64,000 bases of DNA from Diphasiastrum complanatum (GCA_029204225.1 CM055103.1:4560276-4624275), one strand, 5' to 3'; positions 22,999 through 36,781 are shown, numbered from the stretch's first letter. The notes: a model not told the origin generated them from the letters alone. Numbers and translations: made by a program.

Positions 22999-24864
22999 AA
23001 TAGAAATCTCAAATCAATTCTATCTATAGAGAAAAACATGGGAAATTAGTTAGAAAGCTCAATACTTATATTTTATGCTTGTATTTTAAGCTAATGCTAA
23101 GTCACAAGGAATAATGTAATCATAAAACCAATTACTAGCTCTTTGATTGCTTTGAACATAGAAGGCCTAATTGCATGGGTACGAATGCTCGCTTCACTAT
23201 TTATTGGTTTCAAATTTCATATTGAACTATGAGATTTTCTATTTTATGAGTTATTGACAACTCAATCGATGTTACCTTTTATGTGGACATCTTCAATCAC
23301 TTCTCGATAACTTCCAAGTGCCAAGTTAATCAATGGCATAGTCTCATTTACTACCTAAACATAACATTATTAGTCAAAGTTTCAATTACTACCTAGACAT
23401 GATATTGTTCGTCAAAGTCTCAACAAATTATGGCTAACATTGCTGCTCTTTGACTAATGTTGTCCATTAGCATTGTTATGGTATATTGACCTAGTTTATT
23501 TAAAAATGGAAATATGATTTGAATGTTTTTTTAGCTTAAGCTCCTAGATTAAGGTAAAACTTTCACTTGGTTCATTAAATAGAGTAGCATTCATCTTTCT
23601 AGTAGAATCAAATACACACTCAAACTTATAATTCTTTAATAGTTTTTGTAATAAAAAATCAAATACTTAACATGATCATTTCAAGATGAAACAATTATAG
23701 CTGACATTAAACTTAGCAATTGAGATGATGAAGGCAATCTTGCAGTATCATGTACTACTAATCATGGTTTGAGAGGGCAAGAGGTGTCTAGTGCTTGATC
23801 TAAAACAAACTTAACAAATCAAAGGAAGAGTTAAGTATTCCTACATACAATTACCTTTGGAATTGCCACTAACAATGGTCATGAAGAGATTAGTAGAAAA
23901 GATGATGTACCCAAAAGATTTGAGTTCGTGTAGAAAATCATCTAAATCTCATGTCGATAACTCAAAGAAAAAAGATTTCAATGATGCAAGGAAAACTAAT
24001 TTGGAGTCACCTAGTTTTCAGGTAGTCACTCTAGGGTTTAGGTGAGAAGACTTACTAGAATAATCTACTAGGAAAAAGATAAAGAGTAATCGTAAGTGAG
24101 CGCTTACCCATAACATTTCTATAAAACATGTCTAGTCATAGCTTATTTTCTAGTTCAAAAAAATGAATTATCCAACTTTTCATAAAAATAAAATCTTTTC
24201 AATTGATAACAAAGAACACATGAAAAACCTTGGTCTATTTGATCTTTCCTCCTACCCAATTCAATCTAAAGTCTCAACAATTTTCGTTTTGTCTCCTTCA
24301 AAAAGTCTCACTACTAAAAATCTTTCAAGGCATCGTATCATCCTGGATCATACATTTTATGAAAAATGAATTATGTTCATTCTGATTCAATAAAATAAGT
24401 CACTAAGAATGCCTTAGATGTCAAAAAATTGGAATGCTATATTTCTCGTCGATGCCCTAGTCATTCAAAATTTTCAACATATTAGAGACAAGTTTCAAAT
24501 CATACTAAACTCAATATAAGAATATTGTTCACTCATTAAGCCCTTGAAAAATTAGGTTAATTCTTGTAGTCCTAAAATTATTGCAATAGTTTATTGTGAA
24601 GTTTTTAACTTTGCAAATTGATCCCCTATAGTTCGGGACAATAAAAAATAGAGAATCAAAAACCTTTTGACCCCACCCTTTTGTGTGGTTATTGGAGTGA
24701 TTTTAAAGATATTTAACAACATACTTAAAACCAAAATATGTATTAAAGATAGTGCCAGGAAAGAAGATAGAGATTGTAGCTCTTTTCAAGAACTTTCATT
24801 GGAAAAGAAAAACTATCCCTACGAGCCTTATCTAGTTTAGAAACTTTTTGAAACCAACCCATGC
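22999..24864. other. No feature recognised
   Basis: AT-rich sequence with only short frames (longest under 70 codons) and no domain, LTR end or repeat that I can support. Confidence 0.4.
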
Positions 24865-25330
24865 TCCTATTTCACATTAATATTGTATCATGGAATGTAA
24901 GAGAGTTGGAGTGTCTCCTACATAAATGGATATTCTGAGGTGAGCCTAACTTCATAACAAATAGCTCATTGATTATAGGGCTTCAAGAAGCTAAGCTTCA
25001 TGGATTTCAACATCATTTTATCATCACTCAGATTTATGGTACTAGAATTTTTTTTGTTCTAAAACATTTATATATCATCAAAAAAATTACTAATTAATGA
25101 ATTTGCTGTATTCAAAAGAGTAAACTTTCATATCGAGGCCCTCAACATCTATTTGTCCAATATCTCTATAGAGAAGGCTAAAATGTGCAATGATATATCT
25201 AGTCTTAAACTTGAGTAAGTGATAGATCTTCAAGATGTCAATTGTCACAAAAGTTGGGATGGAGGCATTATACTTATCACAAACAAGAATTGATATAATG
25301 GAACAATCTTAAATAGATGTGGACTACTTT
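24865..25330 (+). pseudogene. LINE endonuclease relic
   Basis: From about 24874 a plus-strand frame reads INIVSWNVRELECLLHKW and, after a stop, LIIGLQEAKLHGFQHHF. These are the first two motifs of the APE-type endonuclease of plant LINEs (SWNVRG and LQET/AK). Downstream the frame is broken, with DLQDVNCHKSWDGG at about 25210. No RT follows, so it is a truncated relic. Confidence 0.55.
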
Positions 25331-26130
25331 GGTTTTGATAGACAATAATGTAAAACTTTACACAAGGATTTACGGTAATCATTCTATTTCAATAAAATTA
25401 TAAAGATAAAATGCATTAGTGAGGATTTAGAAAAAATACAAGAAACTACTTGCTAACAATCACATAGAATTAAGAATAAAAATACAACTCAATTGACTAT
25501 ATGAAAGTGATTTTTGCATTATAAAAGTTAGCTAGTGTTTATTTCCACATGGCACCATTCTAAATGGCCAAGTGTCCCACCTTTTTTTACAATGTTAGGT
25601 GATGTTTATAGGAATATTATAAGTTAATGAAATCGAGTCTCACATGTTACATTGGTGGCTTTTTGCATTCCAAAATGAGTCCCTAGATTTGTAGAGGTTA
25701 TTGGTGAGATTTGCCACATGAGTCATAATGGTCCAACCACCAAGTGGGTGAGACTTCATAAATAGGGCCTTGGACTCTAGGTTTAAATCAAGATCAAGGT
25801 TTAGATCAAAGATTGAGAATAACCAAGATATCAAGGTCATGCCATTTTGGCAAAATTTAGGTTGCAAAGAGTAGAAAAATCACTTTCTATCACTTATCAC
25901 ACATGTGTACTTAGTGTATCATTCTTGATTCATCATGGCATCTATTTGATCTTTCCTTTCAAGAGAAATGTACCCCATCCAATCACTCCATATGGTCCTT
26001 GGGGAGAAGCACAATCTAGATTGAGTGAGATTGACATTGCTTGTGAGATTGAGCTCACAAAGAGGTTGCAAGATCTCAATTTGAGAGTGGTTCTGACATC
26101 ATTATTAGTTTCTTTTTTGAGAGAGAAGAA
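25331..26130. other. No gene recognised; possible LTR debris
   Basis: A plus-strand frame at 25847-26134 has no recognised domain. Words such as CACATG and GTCCCACC suggest old LTR sequence. Element D becomes recognisable from about 26131. Confidence 0.35.
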
Positions 26131-26479
26131 GTGATAGCTAGAGGGTCTAGATTTGGGAAGTTGTACATACCAGATTCTGGAGAGAGTGCTAATCTTTGTG
26201 ATGTTGCTTACAAAACCAAGATTTCTCAACAAGATCTATGGCACAAGATATTGGGCCACCCAGCCCAATTTCAAAGCCATGACATCATGGTCAAAGAAGG
26301 AAAAACTATTTGGATTACCAAAGTCTATGACAAAAGGAGCTTCAACCTTGTGAAGCTTGTGTATTGGCAAAATCTCATAGAAGAACTTTTCCAAGATCCA
26401 ACATCAAGACTCATCATCCTCTTGAGCTAGTACACTCAGATGTTCACTTCTCCTCTTACAAGTGCAAAGGAGAAGCAAC
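26131..26479 (+). pseudogene. Copia D fragment (GAG-pre-integrase region)
   Basis: The frames read ARGSRFGKLYIPDSG, then QQDLWHKILGHPAQFQ, then after slips a CEACVLAKSHRR-like stretch and LELVHSDVHFSS, ending GGAAGCAAC-type sequence at the point where element C begins (26480). Only about 115 codons remain. The part of D beyond the insertion is not visible in the window. Confidence 0.75.
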
Positions 26480-27101
26480 TGTTAGATTTTAGCAATTTTC
26501 ACATTGTTAAGCAATTTGTTTGGTATCTATGTGGATCCACACATGTGAGGACCTATGAAATAACACTTGTAATATTTAGATCCATTGTACTTGGATTTTA
26601 TTTGAGTCAAATGTCAAATCTCCTAAATTGTCGGAGTTATCTCCTAGATTGTAGGAATCTAGAAGTTCAACACTGACCACCAATGGATGATGTGGCAAAT
26701 TAGATAGATCTTATCCAAAGTGGATATGGATGAGTACAATGAGCTATCCCACACGTGCTGGAAGCAGCCTAGAGAGATATTATGATGATTGTATACTTGA
26801 TCCATGACGGATCCATTGTGAGGTATCATTGTGTTTTCACTCTCCTAAGCTAATTCTCTGTGGATGAATGCTTTGTATTTCTTTAGTAAATATATTTTTT
26901 GTTAAAAATCCGTACACCTGTTGTACTTCACACATGTGAAGCCTTTGGATCATGTTTTTTTATTGTTTTTGCTTGGATCAATAGAATTGTCAAGTAGAAG
27001 CTAGAATTGGATGCTAGTATATAGATCAAGATCCCAAGCTACCAATCACTCTTATTGATCATTTGTGGATCAAAATGAGTCCTTAACTCTAAAATTTGGC
27101 A
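26480..27101 (+). repeat. 5' LTR of Copia C
   Basis: Starts TGTTAGATTTTAGCAATT and ends AAAATTTGGCA directly before a TGGTATCAGAGCC primer site. It aligns at roughly 90 percent, with indels (one of about 38 bp), to the reversed LTR of F at 42063-42696. TTCACACATGTGAA lies at 26927-26940. The preceding 5 bp are GCAAC, but the 3' end needed to confirm a duplication is missing. Confidence 0.85.
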
Positions 27102-27114
27102 TGGTATCAGAGCC
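27102..27114 (+). other. Primer-binding site of Copia C
   Basis: TGGTATCAGAGCC, an exact initiator tRNA-Met type Copia primer site adjoining the LTR end. About 600 bp of leader follow before gag. Confidence 0.9.
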
Positions 27115-27711
27115 AAGTCTAAGAGCTGATGATGATCCAAATCTCTTCATTTTGCTAAAAGCATTAGTGCTAGAATCAATTTGAAGGAGGGCCACCTTAA
27201 CCAATAGTTTACTTGAGGATTTGAAATTCAAATAAGTGTGTAAAGTTCAAGTGTACTTCTCACATGTGTGATAGGCTGCTGGAGCTGTACTTTCACCATA
27301 TCTTAGTGATTTTTTAATATTTGTACTTCAAACAATTTGTGAAGAGTGAAACTAGTAATTTGCCCATTGATCTCATTGTAGATTTGATGTGGAATGGTGT
27401 TAGATGTTTGTTAAACCTCCAAATCATTGAGAGTGAGTTTTGAGGCTTATGTTTTTAGTTCAAGAGAGAGACTAAAATACATTCTAAACACCATAGGAAG
27501 GCGTTGGCACTTCCAAGAGTCAAATCCGAGTTTTTCAATTGAATAGTTTGTGTAGAATTTGATTCCCATGTTCCTTTGAGTTTAAAATCATTGTAGATCT
27601 TGCTTCTTGAGTTCAGAGAGATTCAAGTGAGTAGCCTAGAGGCTAAATTCTGAAAAAGTGAATAGGAAAAGTCTTGAATAGTACATTTGTTGTACTTGTT
27701 ACTAGTTAAAA

Positions 27712-28542
27712 ATGGGTTCAATTGGATCCTATCTTCTTGAAGCTAGTGAGAGGCTAGATTCAAGTAATTATTCAATATGGAAAGCAAGAATGGAGTCACT
27801 TCTAGTGCTCCAAGATTTGTATGATCTTGTCCTTGGTGAAGAGGAAGAGCCTCAAGGAGGACAAGATCTAGTGAAGTACAAGAAAAGATCTAGGCTAGCA
27901 TTACATTGTCTTAAAATGAATGCTAGTAATGAACTTCTTAAAGAAGTGCATCTTATACCTCGGCCAAGGAGGCTTGGAACTCCTTAAAAGGGATCTATGA
28001 ATCCAAAAATACGTGCTTATGCTAAGGAATAGAGTTCTTCAAAGCATTAGAGGTAGTCATGAGATTGCTCAAGAGTATGTCTTGAGGATAAAATCTCTCA
28101 ATAAAGAACTAACCATCATAAGTGAGAGTATCCAAGATGATGAGCTTGTGCAAATCATCCTAAATGGCTCCATAGTGTGCTTGTGGCCGAGGAGAGTAGA
28201 ATCCTTCATGTCAGACAAAGGATTGGTTCCTTGAAGCTACATGATGGAAATGAGAAGGCCAACTTCTCAAGCAAAGGCAAAGCAAAGTCCAAGAAGAAGA
28301 CCCAACACAAGGAGACCAAGCATCAAGCACTAAAGGTGGAAAGAAGAACAAGGCCAAACTCAAGTGCTTCTTTTGTGGAAAGAAGGAGCACTTTGCATCC
28401 GAGTGCTACAAAAAGAAGAATGCACAAGGTGAGAGCAAGCAAGAAAACCTTACCCTTGAGGAAGAGGAGGATGAAGTGGATTCATCTTTGATGGCATCTA
28501 CACCAACCATCAAGAGCTACTCCAATGACACATGGTGGATGT
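27712..28542 (+). pseudogene. Copia C gag and start of protease
   Basis: ATG at 27712 (MGSIGSYLLEASERLDSSNY) opens a Gag related to that of B. It is broken near 27985 and again near 28180, but recognisable through IAQEYVLRIKSLNKEL and VQIILNG to a zinc knuckle CFFCGKKEHFASEC (28365-28406) and an acidic linker. It stops within the protease start (DTWW) where element E is inserted. IDIGATSHMT continues at 33040. Confidence 0.85.
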
Positions 28543-29283
<741 letters not shown>

Positions 29284-29474
29284 ACAGGGTCCACAGCCCA
29301 AAGTAGTGCCGATCCCTCGGCACTAGGCTGCAATTGTTATGAAGGGTGTTGTTTTCGGTTCTTTTATTGTTGGGACATGGTGCTTCAGGAAAAGCTTGGA
29401 TAGAATTCGCTTACGTAAAACCTGAGGCTTTATTAAATGATGGCGACCAGCAAGAACTTGGACTTGCCATATTT

Positions 29475-30420
29475 TCAATAATACCCATAAGGGCCTGGTG
29501 GCCATTTCGGATAACCTTGTTCATCAACAATTGGGTAGTTGAGGCATTCCATCAGAGTATCCCAAGATAAAGCTGGATCCTCATAGATTGGCACAACTGG
29601 TCCCAATGTCATGGACTCCCTCAGATCATAATGTGGATATGACATGCTTGCTTGACTCTCTTGTCTGTCCAGGTATTCATGGTATGCCATAACCTGACAA
29701 CTTTCCTTAGCAGTCAATATCAAAGATTTAGGACAAGGCTTTGTCATTGTAGGCACTTGTGCTTGTTGTACTGGAGGCCTATTTGGGCTTGGATTCCCTG
29801 GATTTGGCCTTTGAAGAATGGATTATGGTGAGCTCTTTGTTGGCTTGATTCTGCTTCTGACTGTTGAACCGCTAAATCTTGTTGTCGACAAGCCTGTTGC
29901 TCTGTATTTTGTTCTTTAATAGAGTGAGCATAAGCTTGCTGACAGCTTGAATTGCAAGGTTCTTGGTCTTCCACTGCACTTGATCTGCTTGACCTTGCTG
30001 CACTTTGTTGCCTTGCATGGGGTTTCATTCTTGTTGGATCATTGCTCGTTGTCGACCTTTGTTCCTCTGATTCCCCATCTGGATAGGGAAAATCCTTCTT
30101 CCCAAGTGAGATTTCCATCAAGGCAGCATCCTTACAAAGTTGTGCAAGCAAGCATAGGATGCTAACTCTTCCATACCAGATCTGATCCTTTTGGACAGTC
30201 CGGCATAGTATTTTGCCATGATGATCTGTTGGAGAATCGGGGGATCACAATCCTTCACTAGATGATAGATCCGATAGGTGTAGTCTCGGATTGTTTCAAC
30301 GTGGAACTTTTTTAATTTCGATAATCCTACAAGGGCAGTCTCCGTAGTTCAGCACTAGAATGTCGCAAAGTAGCTGGTTGGTGAATTGCTTCAAGGTTTG
30401 CTCAATGACTCTAGTGTTCC
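29475..30420 (-). pseudogene. Gag-like remnant of element E
   Basis: Read on the minus strand, about 30310-30130 encodes ETIRDYTYRIYHLVKDC, ILQQIIMAKYYAGLSKRIRS and GMEELASYACLHNF, which has the pattern of a Ty3/Gypsy retrotransposon Gag core (a Y-x-R-F-like helix, then P, then GL near the end). After a frame slip a Gln/Ser-rich stretch follows (30151-29744), then a tail rich in Pro, Tyr and Asp (29756-29475). No zinc knuckle is found. Function is lost or reduced. The assignment to Gag rests on pattern only. Confidence 0.55.
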
Positions 30421-32264
30421 AACCTTCTTTTTTTTTTTTTGTGGGAGACGAAGAAGAAAAAGAGAAGAGAATCAGTAAACGGTGGATCAGTATGGATGAT
30501 AATAGACAAAAAAATAGATTTATCTAGCAGAGATGGAGATAGAAGATGGAATAGAGATGGGACAGAAGAATGATGAATGGATAGTTTTTTTTTTTTGGAG
30601 ATTTCTTTAGATCTAAGTGAATCAAACCTTCAACCTTCCTATAGTAGTTGTATCTGGACCATTTCTAGAACAATGTGAGTTCTGCAAGAGTTCTTGATGG
30701 ACAAATTTGTTAGGATCTGGAAAAAACTCAGTTTTTTGGCACTTTTTGACACTTTTTCTTAGATATTTCTAGATCTAACCATTGGATCTTCACAAAAATT
30801 TTAGAGTAGCTAGATCTTGGTTAGATATATCTAAGAACATCTTTGTAAAGGTTACTTCCTAGCAGATTTCAGAAAATCATGGAAAAAGTGCATTTTTTTG
30901 GGGTCTTTTTGTAAAATTTTAAGATTTTCTAAAAACAAACCCTCGCAAATTGGTATGCACTTGTATCTCAGTCAGATTCACCTCTCACCAAGCTGCAAAA
31001 GTTACTTCCCAAGGAAACTCAAAAAATCTTGAAAAAAGTGCATTTTCTGTGGTTTTTTTGCGAAATTTTAAGATTTTCTGGGAACAAATCCTTGCAGACT
31101 GGTATGCACTTGTATCTCAGTTAGATTAAGTTGCTCACCAACCTGAGAGAGTTCCTTCTCAAGGAAACTCAAAAAATCTTGAAAAAAGTGTATTTTCTTG
31201 TGGTTTTTTTGCAAAATTTTAAGATTTTCTGGGAACAAACCCTTGCAGACTGGTATGCACTTATATCTCAATTAGAGTTACTTCCTAAGGAAACTCAAAA
31301 AAATTTTGTGGTTTTTTTGCAAAATTTTAAGATTTTATGAAAACAAACCCTCGCAGACTGGTATGAATCTCAGTTAGATTCACCTGATCACTAAGCTACG
31401 AGAGTTACTTCCCAAGGAAACTCAAAAAATCTTGAAAAAAGTGCATTTTTTTGGTACTTTTTTGCAAAATTTTAAGATTTTCTGGGAAAAAACCCTCGTA
31501 GACTGGTATGCACTTGTATCTTAGTCAAATTTAGCTGCTCACCAAGCTGCGAGAGTTACTTCTCAAGGGAACCTAAAAAATCTTGAAAAAAGTGCATTTT
31601 TTTGGGGTTTTTTTGCAAAATTTTAGGATTTTCTAGTAACAAACCCTCGAAGACTGCCACTTTTTGCTCTTGGGAACCTTCACAGGGGCACTTTTTTTGG
31701 GATCTAACTCTCGCAGACTTCTCTGTGTCCTTGTCTTAGTGAGATGGAAGTTCATAGAGCTCTGCGAAGGTTAGTTTTGAGTTTTAAATTTTTTTTTTAT
31801 TTTTACAAGGGATTTTTGAATTTTTATGGGTTTTTCTCTGTTTTTTCAAAATCTATTGGGAGGTAACTTTCACACTTCTATGCAGGTCTAGGATAGTACC
31901 CTAGAGCTACTACCAGTCATGCGAAGGTTAGTTCTTGCGGATTTTTGAGAAATCAAAATCTGATGGGATTTTAGCTCTCTTTTTTACTCCAAAAACAAAT
32001 TTTGAGCTTTTTTCTGAGTTTTATGGATTTTATGGATTAATGAAAGGATTGGGTGCTTGGATCTGATCCTCCTACCCACAATCTCTCCCTACAGTTGAAA
32101 CAAACAAAAATATCACGAAAAAATGGCAAAAACTAACACTACTCAGTATTCTACCCCTAAAATCCGATTTTTTGGTGAAAATGAATGGTGAGAGAGAAGA
32201 AAAGAGAGAGGGAGGGAGAGGAAGAGATTAAGAAAATTATGCGGCGAAGCGAGTGTGTGGTGCT
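30421..32264 (-). other. Leader of element E with ~150-bp tandem repeats
   Basis: From about 30860 to 31660 there are some six units of about 150 bp, each with CTTGAAAAAAGTGCATTTT, GCAAAATTTTAAGATTTTCT, a TATGCACTTGTATCTCAGT word and GAGAGTTACTTC. Copies of CTTGAAAAAAGTG start near 31031, 31178, 31432 and 31582, and one unit near 31290 is shortened. The rest, 31660-32264, is AT-rich non-coding leader reaching the primer site. Confidence 0.8.
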
Positions 32265-32281
32265 CCCCGGCAACGGCGCCA
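32265..32281 (-). other. Primer-binding site of element E (tRNA-Asp type)
   Basis: The plus strand here, CCCCGGCAACGGCGCCA, equals the 3' end of plant tRNA-Asp(GTC) with its CCA. The minus strand TGGCGCCGTTGCCGGGG is therefore the primer site, four bases from the LTR edge at 32286. This fixes the element's strand as minus. Confidence 0.9.
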
Positions 32282-32285
32282 CTAT

Positions 32286-32470
32286 TGTGTCGTCGATGTA
32301 GCATAGGGGTCCGTCGCTGGGAGCAGCAACCTCGCCTTCACCTACATAGCAAAAAGAGAGAGGGAGAGGAGAGAGAGGAGAAAGAGAGTGGATTGAGGGA
32401 GAGAGAGAATGCCTAGGTTGAGAAAGGCTTTGGGGGCTCGAGCGCCTACCCAAATCTATTCTATCCCAAC

Positions 32471-32569
<99 letters not shown>

Positions 32570-33032
32570 CCAAGAGAGTTTTATTAGAATGAGAATGGAA
32601 GATGATACAATACAAAGGAAATGGCTCCCTCTTATAGATTTTAGAGGTGAGCCTCCTTCACTCTCATTGGGACAAGGATTCTAATCCAAGCCTTTAAAAT
32701 AAACACAACTTAAATCTATTGGTGCTAAGAAAGCACAAGGGCACTCACATGATTCATGTGAGTTTTAAGTTGGGCCCTTTTAGCTTTTTTATTTGCAACT
32801 TGACTTAGGGCCTCTAATGTCATTTTAGAGTTTTAAGCCCCTAGTCTCTTATTCCTAGGAATTACAACTTGTTACTTGTGCTCATTGGTGGCTGGGCTTA
32901 TACACACAGGATGCCAGTGCTTTGCACTTATTATTCTACCGTACTGTGACATGGCCCACTAGGAAAGGCTTGGCCAACAGTATTTTAAGTGGTGGGACCC
33001 ACTTATTTATTTGTATACATGAAATACCCACA
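32286..33032 (-). repeat. 5' LTR of element E
   Basis: Begins TGTGGGTATTTCATG on the minus strand at 33032 and ends CGACGACACA at 32286. It contains a (GA)n tract of about 95 bp at 32473-32567 in the same position as in the other LTR. Confidence 0.85.
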
Positions 33033-34290
33033 GTAGTAGATTGATATTGGGGCTACCTCCCACATGACATTCCAAAAGGATTTCTTTTCAACTCTTGTAC
33101 CTTTTGCAGTTGTAAAAAGTCTATTCTAACAACAAGTGATCAAGAATGTAGAATAGATGGAGTGGGAACTATTCCCTTAAGTCTTGGATCCTCTAAACCA
33201 GTAGATCTTCAAAATGTACTCTATGTTCCTACACTCAGTAAGAGTTTGCTCAGTGTAGGACAATTGATGGATGATGATTTAGATGTCCATTTTCAGCAAG
33301 GTGTTTGCTCCATTATGATGAATGATAATGAATCCTTAACTCTAAAATTTGACAAACTTGGTTTGTAACTTTCATAGATGATTACACAAGATTTTCTTGG
33401 TGTACCTCTTGTCTTCTAAATCCATGTTGTTTGATGTCTTCCTTAAGTTCAAAGCTTTAACTGAAATTCAATTTTTTTGTAAGTTGAAAGCTGTGAGATG
33501 TGATAGTGGAGGAGAGTATATCTCCAACAAATTTAGTGACTATTGTGAGAAAGAGGGAGCGAGGAGAGAGTTTGCTTGTTCTTATTCACCCTACCAAAAT
33601 GGAGTTGTTGAAAGAAAAAATTGAACTCTATGTGAATGTGCAAAAGCAATTAGACTAGAGGCATCTCTTCCAAAATATTTTTGGGTAAAAGCAATTTCAT
33701 GTGCTAATTATGTTTGGAATAGGCTTCCAAATCTTGCTCTTGGAGAAAGATTACCACATGAGATGTTGTACAAGGAAAAGCCTAAGGTAGACCAACTTAG
33801 GATCTGTTTTTTTTTCTTTGTGCATGTGCCTTTAGAGACTAGGAAGAAAGATGATCCTAGTTCTATCAAATGAATTATGTTTGGATATTCATCATTTAAG
33901 AAAGACTATAGAATCTTTGTTCCCTCTACAAACAAGATTCTTGTGAGTAAAGATGTGATCTTCCATGAAGATCAAAAGTACAACTTGGATGGGGCTAAGA
34001 TCAAGTCACCTCATGAAAAATCAACAATTATGGACCTTGATGCTAATCAGGATGTGTTGGGGTCGAGGCTTGAGGAGGAGGATCTTCAAGCAATCACACC
34101 AAGGAGATCCATGAGAGAGAGATCCGAAGCAAGGAGGCTCAATTATGTGGGGAAAGACAAGCAAGTGGAAGATGGCACCACATATCATGTCTTTTTCATT
34201 TCTCATGAAGAGCCAAGAGATGTCCAAGATGCACTCCAATCTAAAGAGTGGTTTGAAGCCCATAACCAATGAGTATGATGCCTTGATTTC
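33033..34290 (+). pseudogene. Copia C continued: protease, integrase, truncated before RT
   Basis: After element E the frame resumes with IDIGATSHMT (33040), VGTIPLSLGSSKPVDLQNVL and YVPTLSKSLLSVGQL (33160-33270). A deletion follows near 33366, then integrase core fragments with CDSGGEYISNKF and NGVVERKN (33497-33624), and a C-terminal integrase region with DPSSIK and VFVGYSS-like text (33860-34000). Sequence homologous to Copia ends near 34290 (ISNNTWV), just before RT. No 3' LTR follows. Stops and frame slips are frequent. Confidence 0.85.
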
Positions 34291-36121
34291 TAACAACACT
34301 TGGGTTGGAAAATAGATATAAATTATGGCATAATAGGATGGATCATATCAATTTTATTTGTTTTAGAAATATGTTGACTAAATAGATTGTTTGAGATCTC
34401 GATTGTGAAATTAAATCAGACTGTACAATTTTTTGAAATTGTATTCTAGCCAAACATCCTTGTCGATCCTGTTGAAAGAAGAAAGGAAAGGGGAATAGTT
34501 GATAAGTCAAAGACTATGGATGAACTATCGAACACAGTGAAATGTCTTCTGGTGTATGACTACGCCTATCAAAAATAAAAAAAAGCTATCATGACAATCG
34601 TCACATTTGATCCTTTAGCAACTAACTATGAAATCATTAGCGCTAAAATAATTTCATAGCCAAACAATTACAGAGTGAAGTGATGTATAGAATATTGCAG
34701 TATTGAAGTATTTAATAGATCAGATGAAACAATAAGAGATTTATCAGTTACTGATAACTATAGAGAAGTATACATTTTTATATAATATTGAACGCAATAA
34801 GAAGATTGATTGATTTAACAAGTAGCCTGGACAAAGTCATATGATGATGAGCACAAAAAATAATAGCAGATGCAACTACGTATTCTAAACTATCTATGAG
34901 TAGCTGATAACTCTGTCTAATGCACTTCTGTTGATAAGCATTAAGTGCTAATAGCAATACTCAAAATAGAACACTAATGAAACTCTGTTTTCTTCTCCAC
35001 TTATTTTTCTTCTCTAACGATCAGCTATTTATACAAATCAATTTAAGCTTATCCAATTAGGTTAGCTTAGTTAGGTTGTAAGTCACAATTGGCAGTTAGC
35101 CATAATGAGCTGTCATCCACCAAGTAAGGCCTCTCCGTAAATTTACTTGCAAGGGGGTCTTTAGCTTCATGTCAGGTGAAAAAAGTAACTATCTTCCTTC
35201 AACGTCTTCGACTTCTCTGATAGTTCATCGAAGTCATCCAACATGTCGGTGTCATCGAAGTCACTTGTTGAGCGATTCTTGAGCTTTTTTGCAGACTATG
35301 TAGAAACACGAATAAAACTGTAGAACTGAATGAATGGATGTAGATTAAAGATCGATTATTCGGATGAATCACTCCCGATAGTAGAATATGTTGAGATTGT
35401 CACTTCCAACTTGATGAAACTTGATCAATCATGAGATCTATGTTCATGATAGGATCTCACACGTGTGGCGCCTGTTCCCATATGTGAAAGGATGTACATA
35501 AAGTATTTGTAAATAGTTAGATTTATTTTGGTTCAATCTACACAAGTGTCAACATGATTTGTGACTAGAATCTAAGAAAAAATCACTTTGACCAATTTCC
35601 ATGTAATTAGCTTGCACTTCCAATGGTGAATGAGTAAATGCTCCCACATGTCAATTTTTTGTTCACATGTAAGGATCAGCTTGTAGAGGATAAAATTTAG
35701 ATATTCCACTAGATCCTATTTTATAGGGAATATCCCTACTTTTGTGGAAGACTAGCTTTTTGGTTTCTAGCTAATGAGATAAGTCAACTTTGGATAATGA
35801 GCATATTTGGCTCCCATTGGTAGATCTAGATGACAGAACTTTAGTAATAGAAATCACAGTCATTCTAGATTACGTAGCCAAACATTTAAATGGATGAAGT
35901 GCTAGATGAATAATTTGTCGCGAATTGCAAGACAAATTATCTGTTGCGAATGATTCGCGAAGAGCTAGATTGTGCTCGACTGATAATTAGTTGCGAATTA
36001 TTTGCGAAAGACAAGACTAAAAGTTAATTGTTTATTACAAGAAATAGCAACAAGAAAGATCAGACAGAATGAAGAATAAGCATAGCATTATTGACAGATC
36101 TAAAACGTAAAACAAATGAAT
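34291..36121. other. No gene; LTR-like sequence related to 41950-42062 in inverse orientation
   Basis: 34785-34905 is the reverse complement, with mismatches, of about 41940-42062 (shared words include ATTATATAAAAATGTATA and AATCAATCAATCTTCTTATTG). 35890-36121 with its TTCGCGAA and GTTGCGAAT words is likely the left part of the repeat into which BX inserted. 35455-35475 carries TCACACGTGTGGCG. No coding region is recognised. Confidence 0.5.
36117..36121. repeat. Target-site duplication of element BX, left copy
   Basis: TGAAT, repeated exactly at 41694-41698 on the other side of the element. Confidence 0.9.
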
Positions 36122-36768
36122 TGTGAAAAATACAGATCCTAAGTGGATCTAAACTCCAAGATCATTGGCTTGAATGCTTGCACTCCAAACTACATAAGCT
36201 AGGAATTGGCAACACATTCTATGCTACCTAGAATGCAAAGAACTTGATCAAAAAGCATTTATCACAAATGGAAACTTCCATAAACATCAAGTGCGGCCCA
36301 AAATAGCATTATACAGTCCATAATACATCAGCCTACCACTTTTGGAAAGCACCTAAGATCATACACACAAAGCTTGAACTCAATCACTACACAATGCCAA
36401 CAATGGAAGGAGAACCCAATAGAAAAATCTCTCATTAAGCAAATGAATACAATGGATCTGCTCCAACCTGTTTCTCCACGGCCTACCTGCTATATATAGC
36501 TGAGAGAGATGACTCTCTCTCCTCTCTCTAGACCCTCCTTACCTAAAATATGCCCTATATAGGTAAAATTGGCATATATGTCCAAAATACATGAAAATGG
36601 ACTCATTTCGAAGGTCTTGAAGTTTGACACTTCTTCATACTGAAAAAATACACTTACTAAAAATATCTAGACCTGTTTCACACGTGTGAAAAGTCAGATC
36701 CTAAACTATGTGCCATTTTTAGCAATTTTGGCCTAAAACTAGACAAGGAAATGTTGACAATTTTCACA
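36122..36768 (-). repeat. 3' LTR of element BX
   Basis: 647 bp. Its first 246 bp on the plus strand (36122 to about 36367) are identical to element B's LTR. The remainder is related but clearly diverged, with a stronger TATA box (CTATATATAG, about 36490-36500) and the palindrome TTCACACGTGTGAA at 36677-36690. Confidence 0.97.
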
Positions 36769-36780
36769 CTCCCTCTTCAA
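36769..36780 (-). other. Polypurine tract of element BX
   Basis: Minus-strand TTGAAGAGGGAG, the same as in element B, abuts the 3' LTR and follows the stop codon of the long frame. Confidence 0.9.
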
Positions 36781-36781
36781 C

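Noticed and set aside
30860-31660. Regularly spaced repeats considered as a CRISPR-like array
   Set aside because: Units are ~150-bp full tandem repeats in an LTR-element leader, without short unique spacers or cas genes, in a eukaryotic genome.
32265-32281. tRNA-Asp 3' end considered as a tRNA gene
   Set aside because: Only the terminal 17 bases match, next to an LTR edge. It is a primer-binding site.
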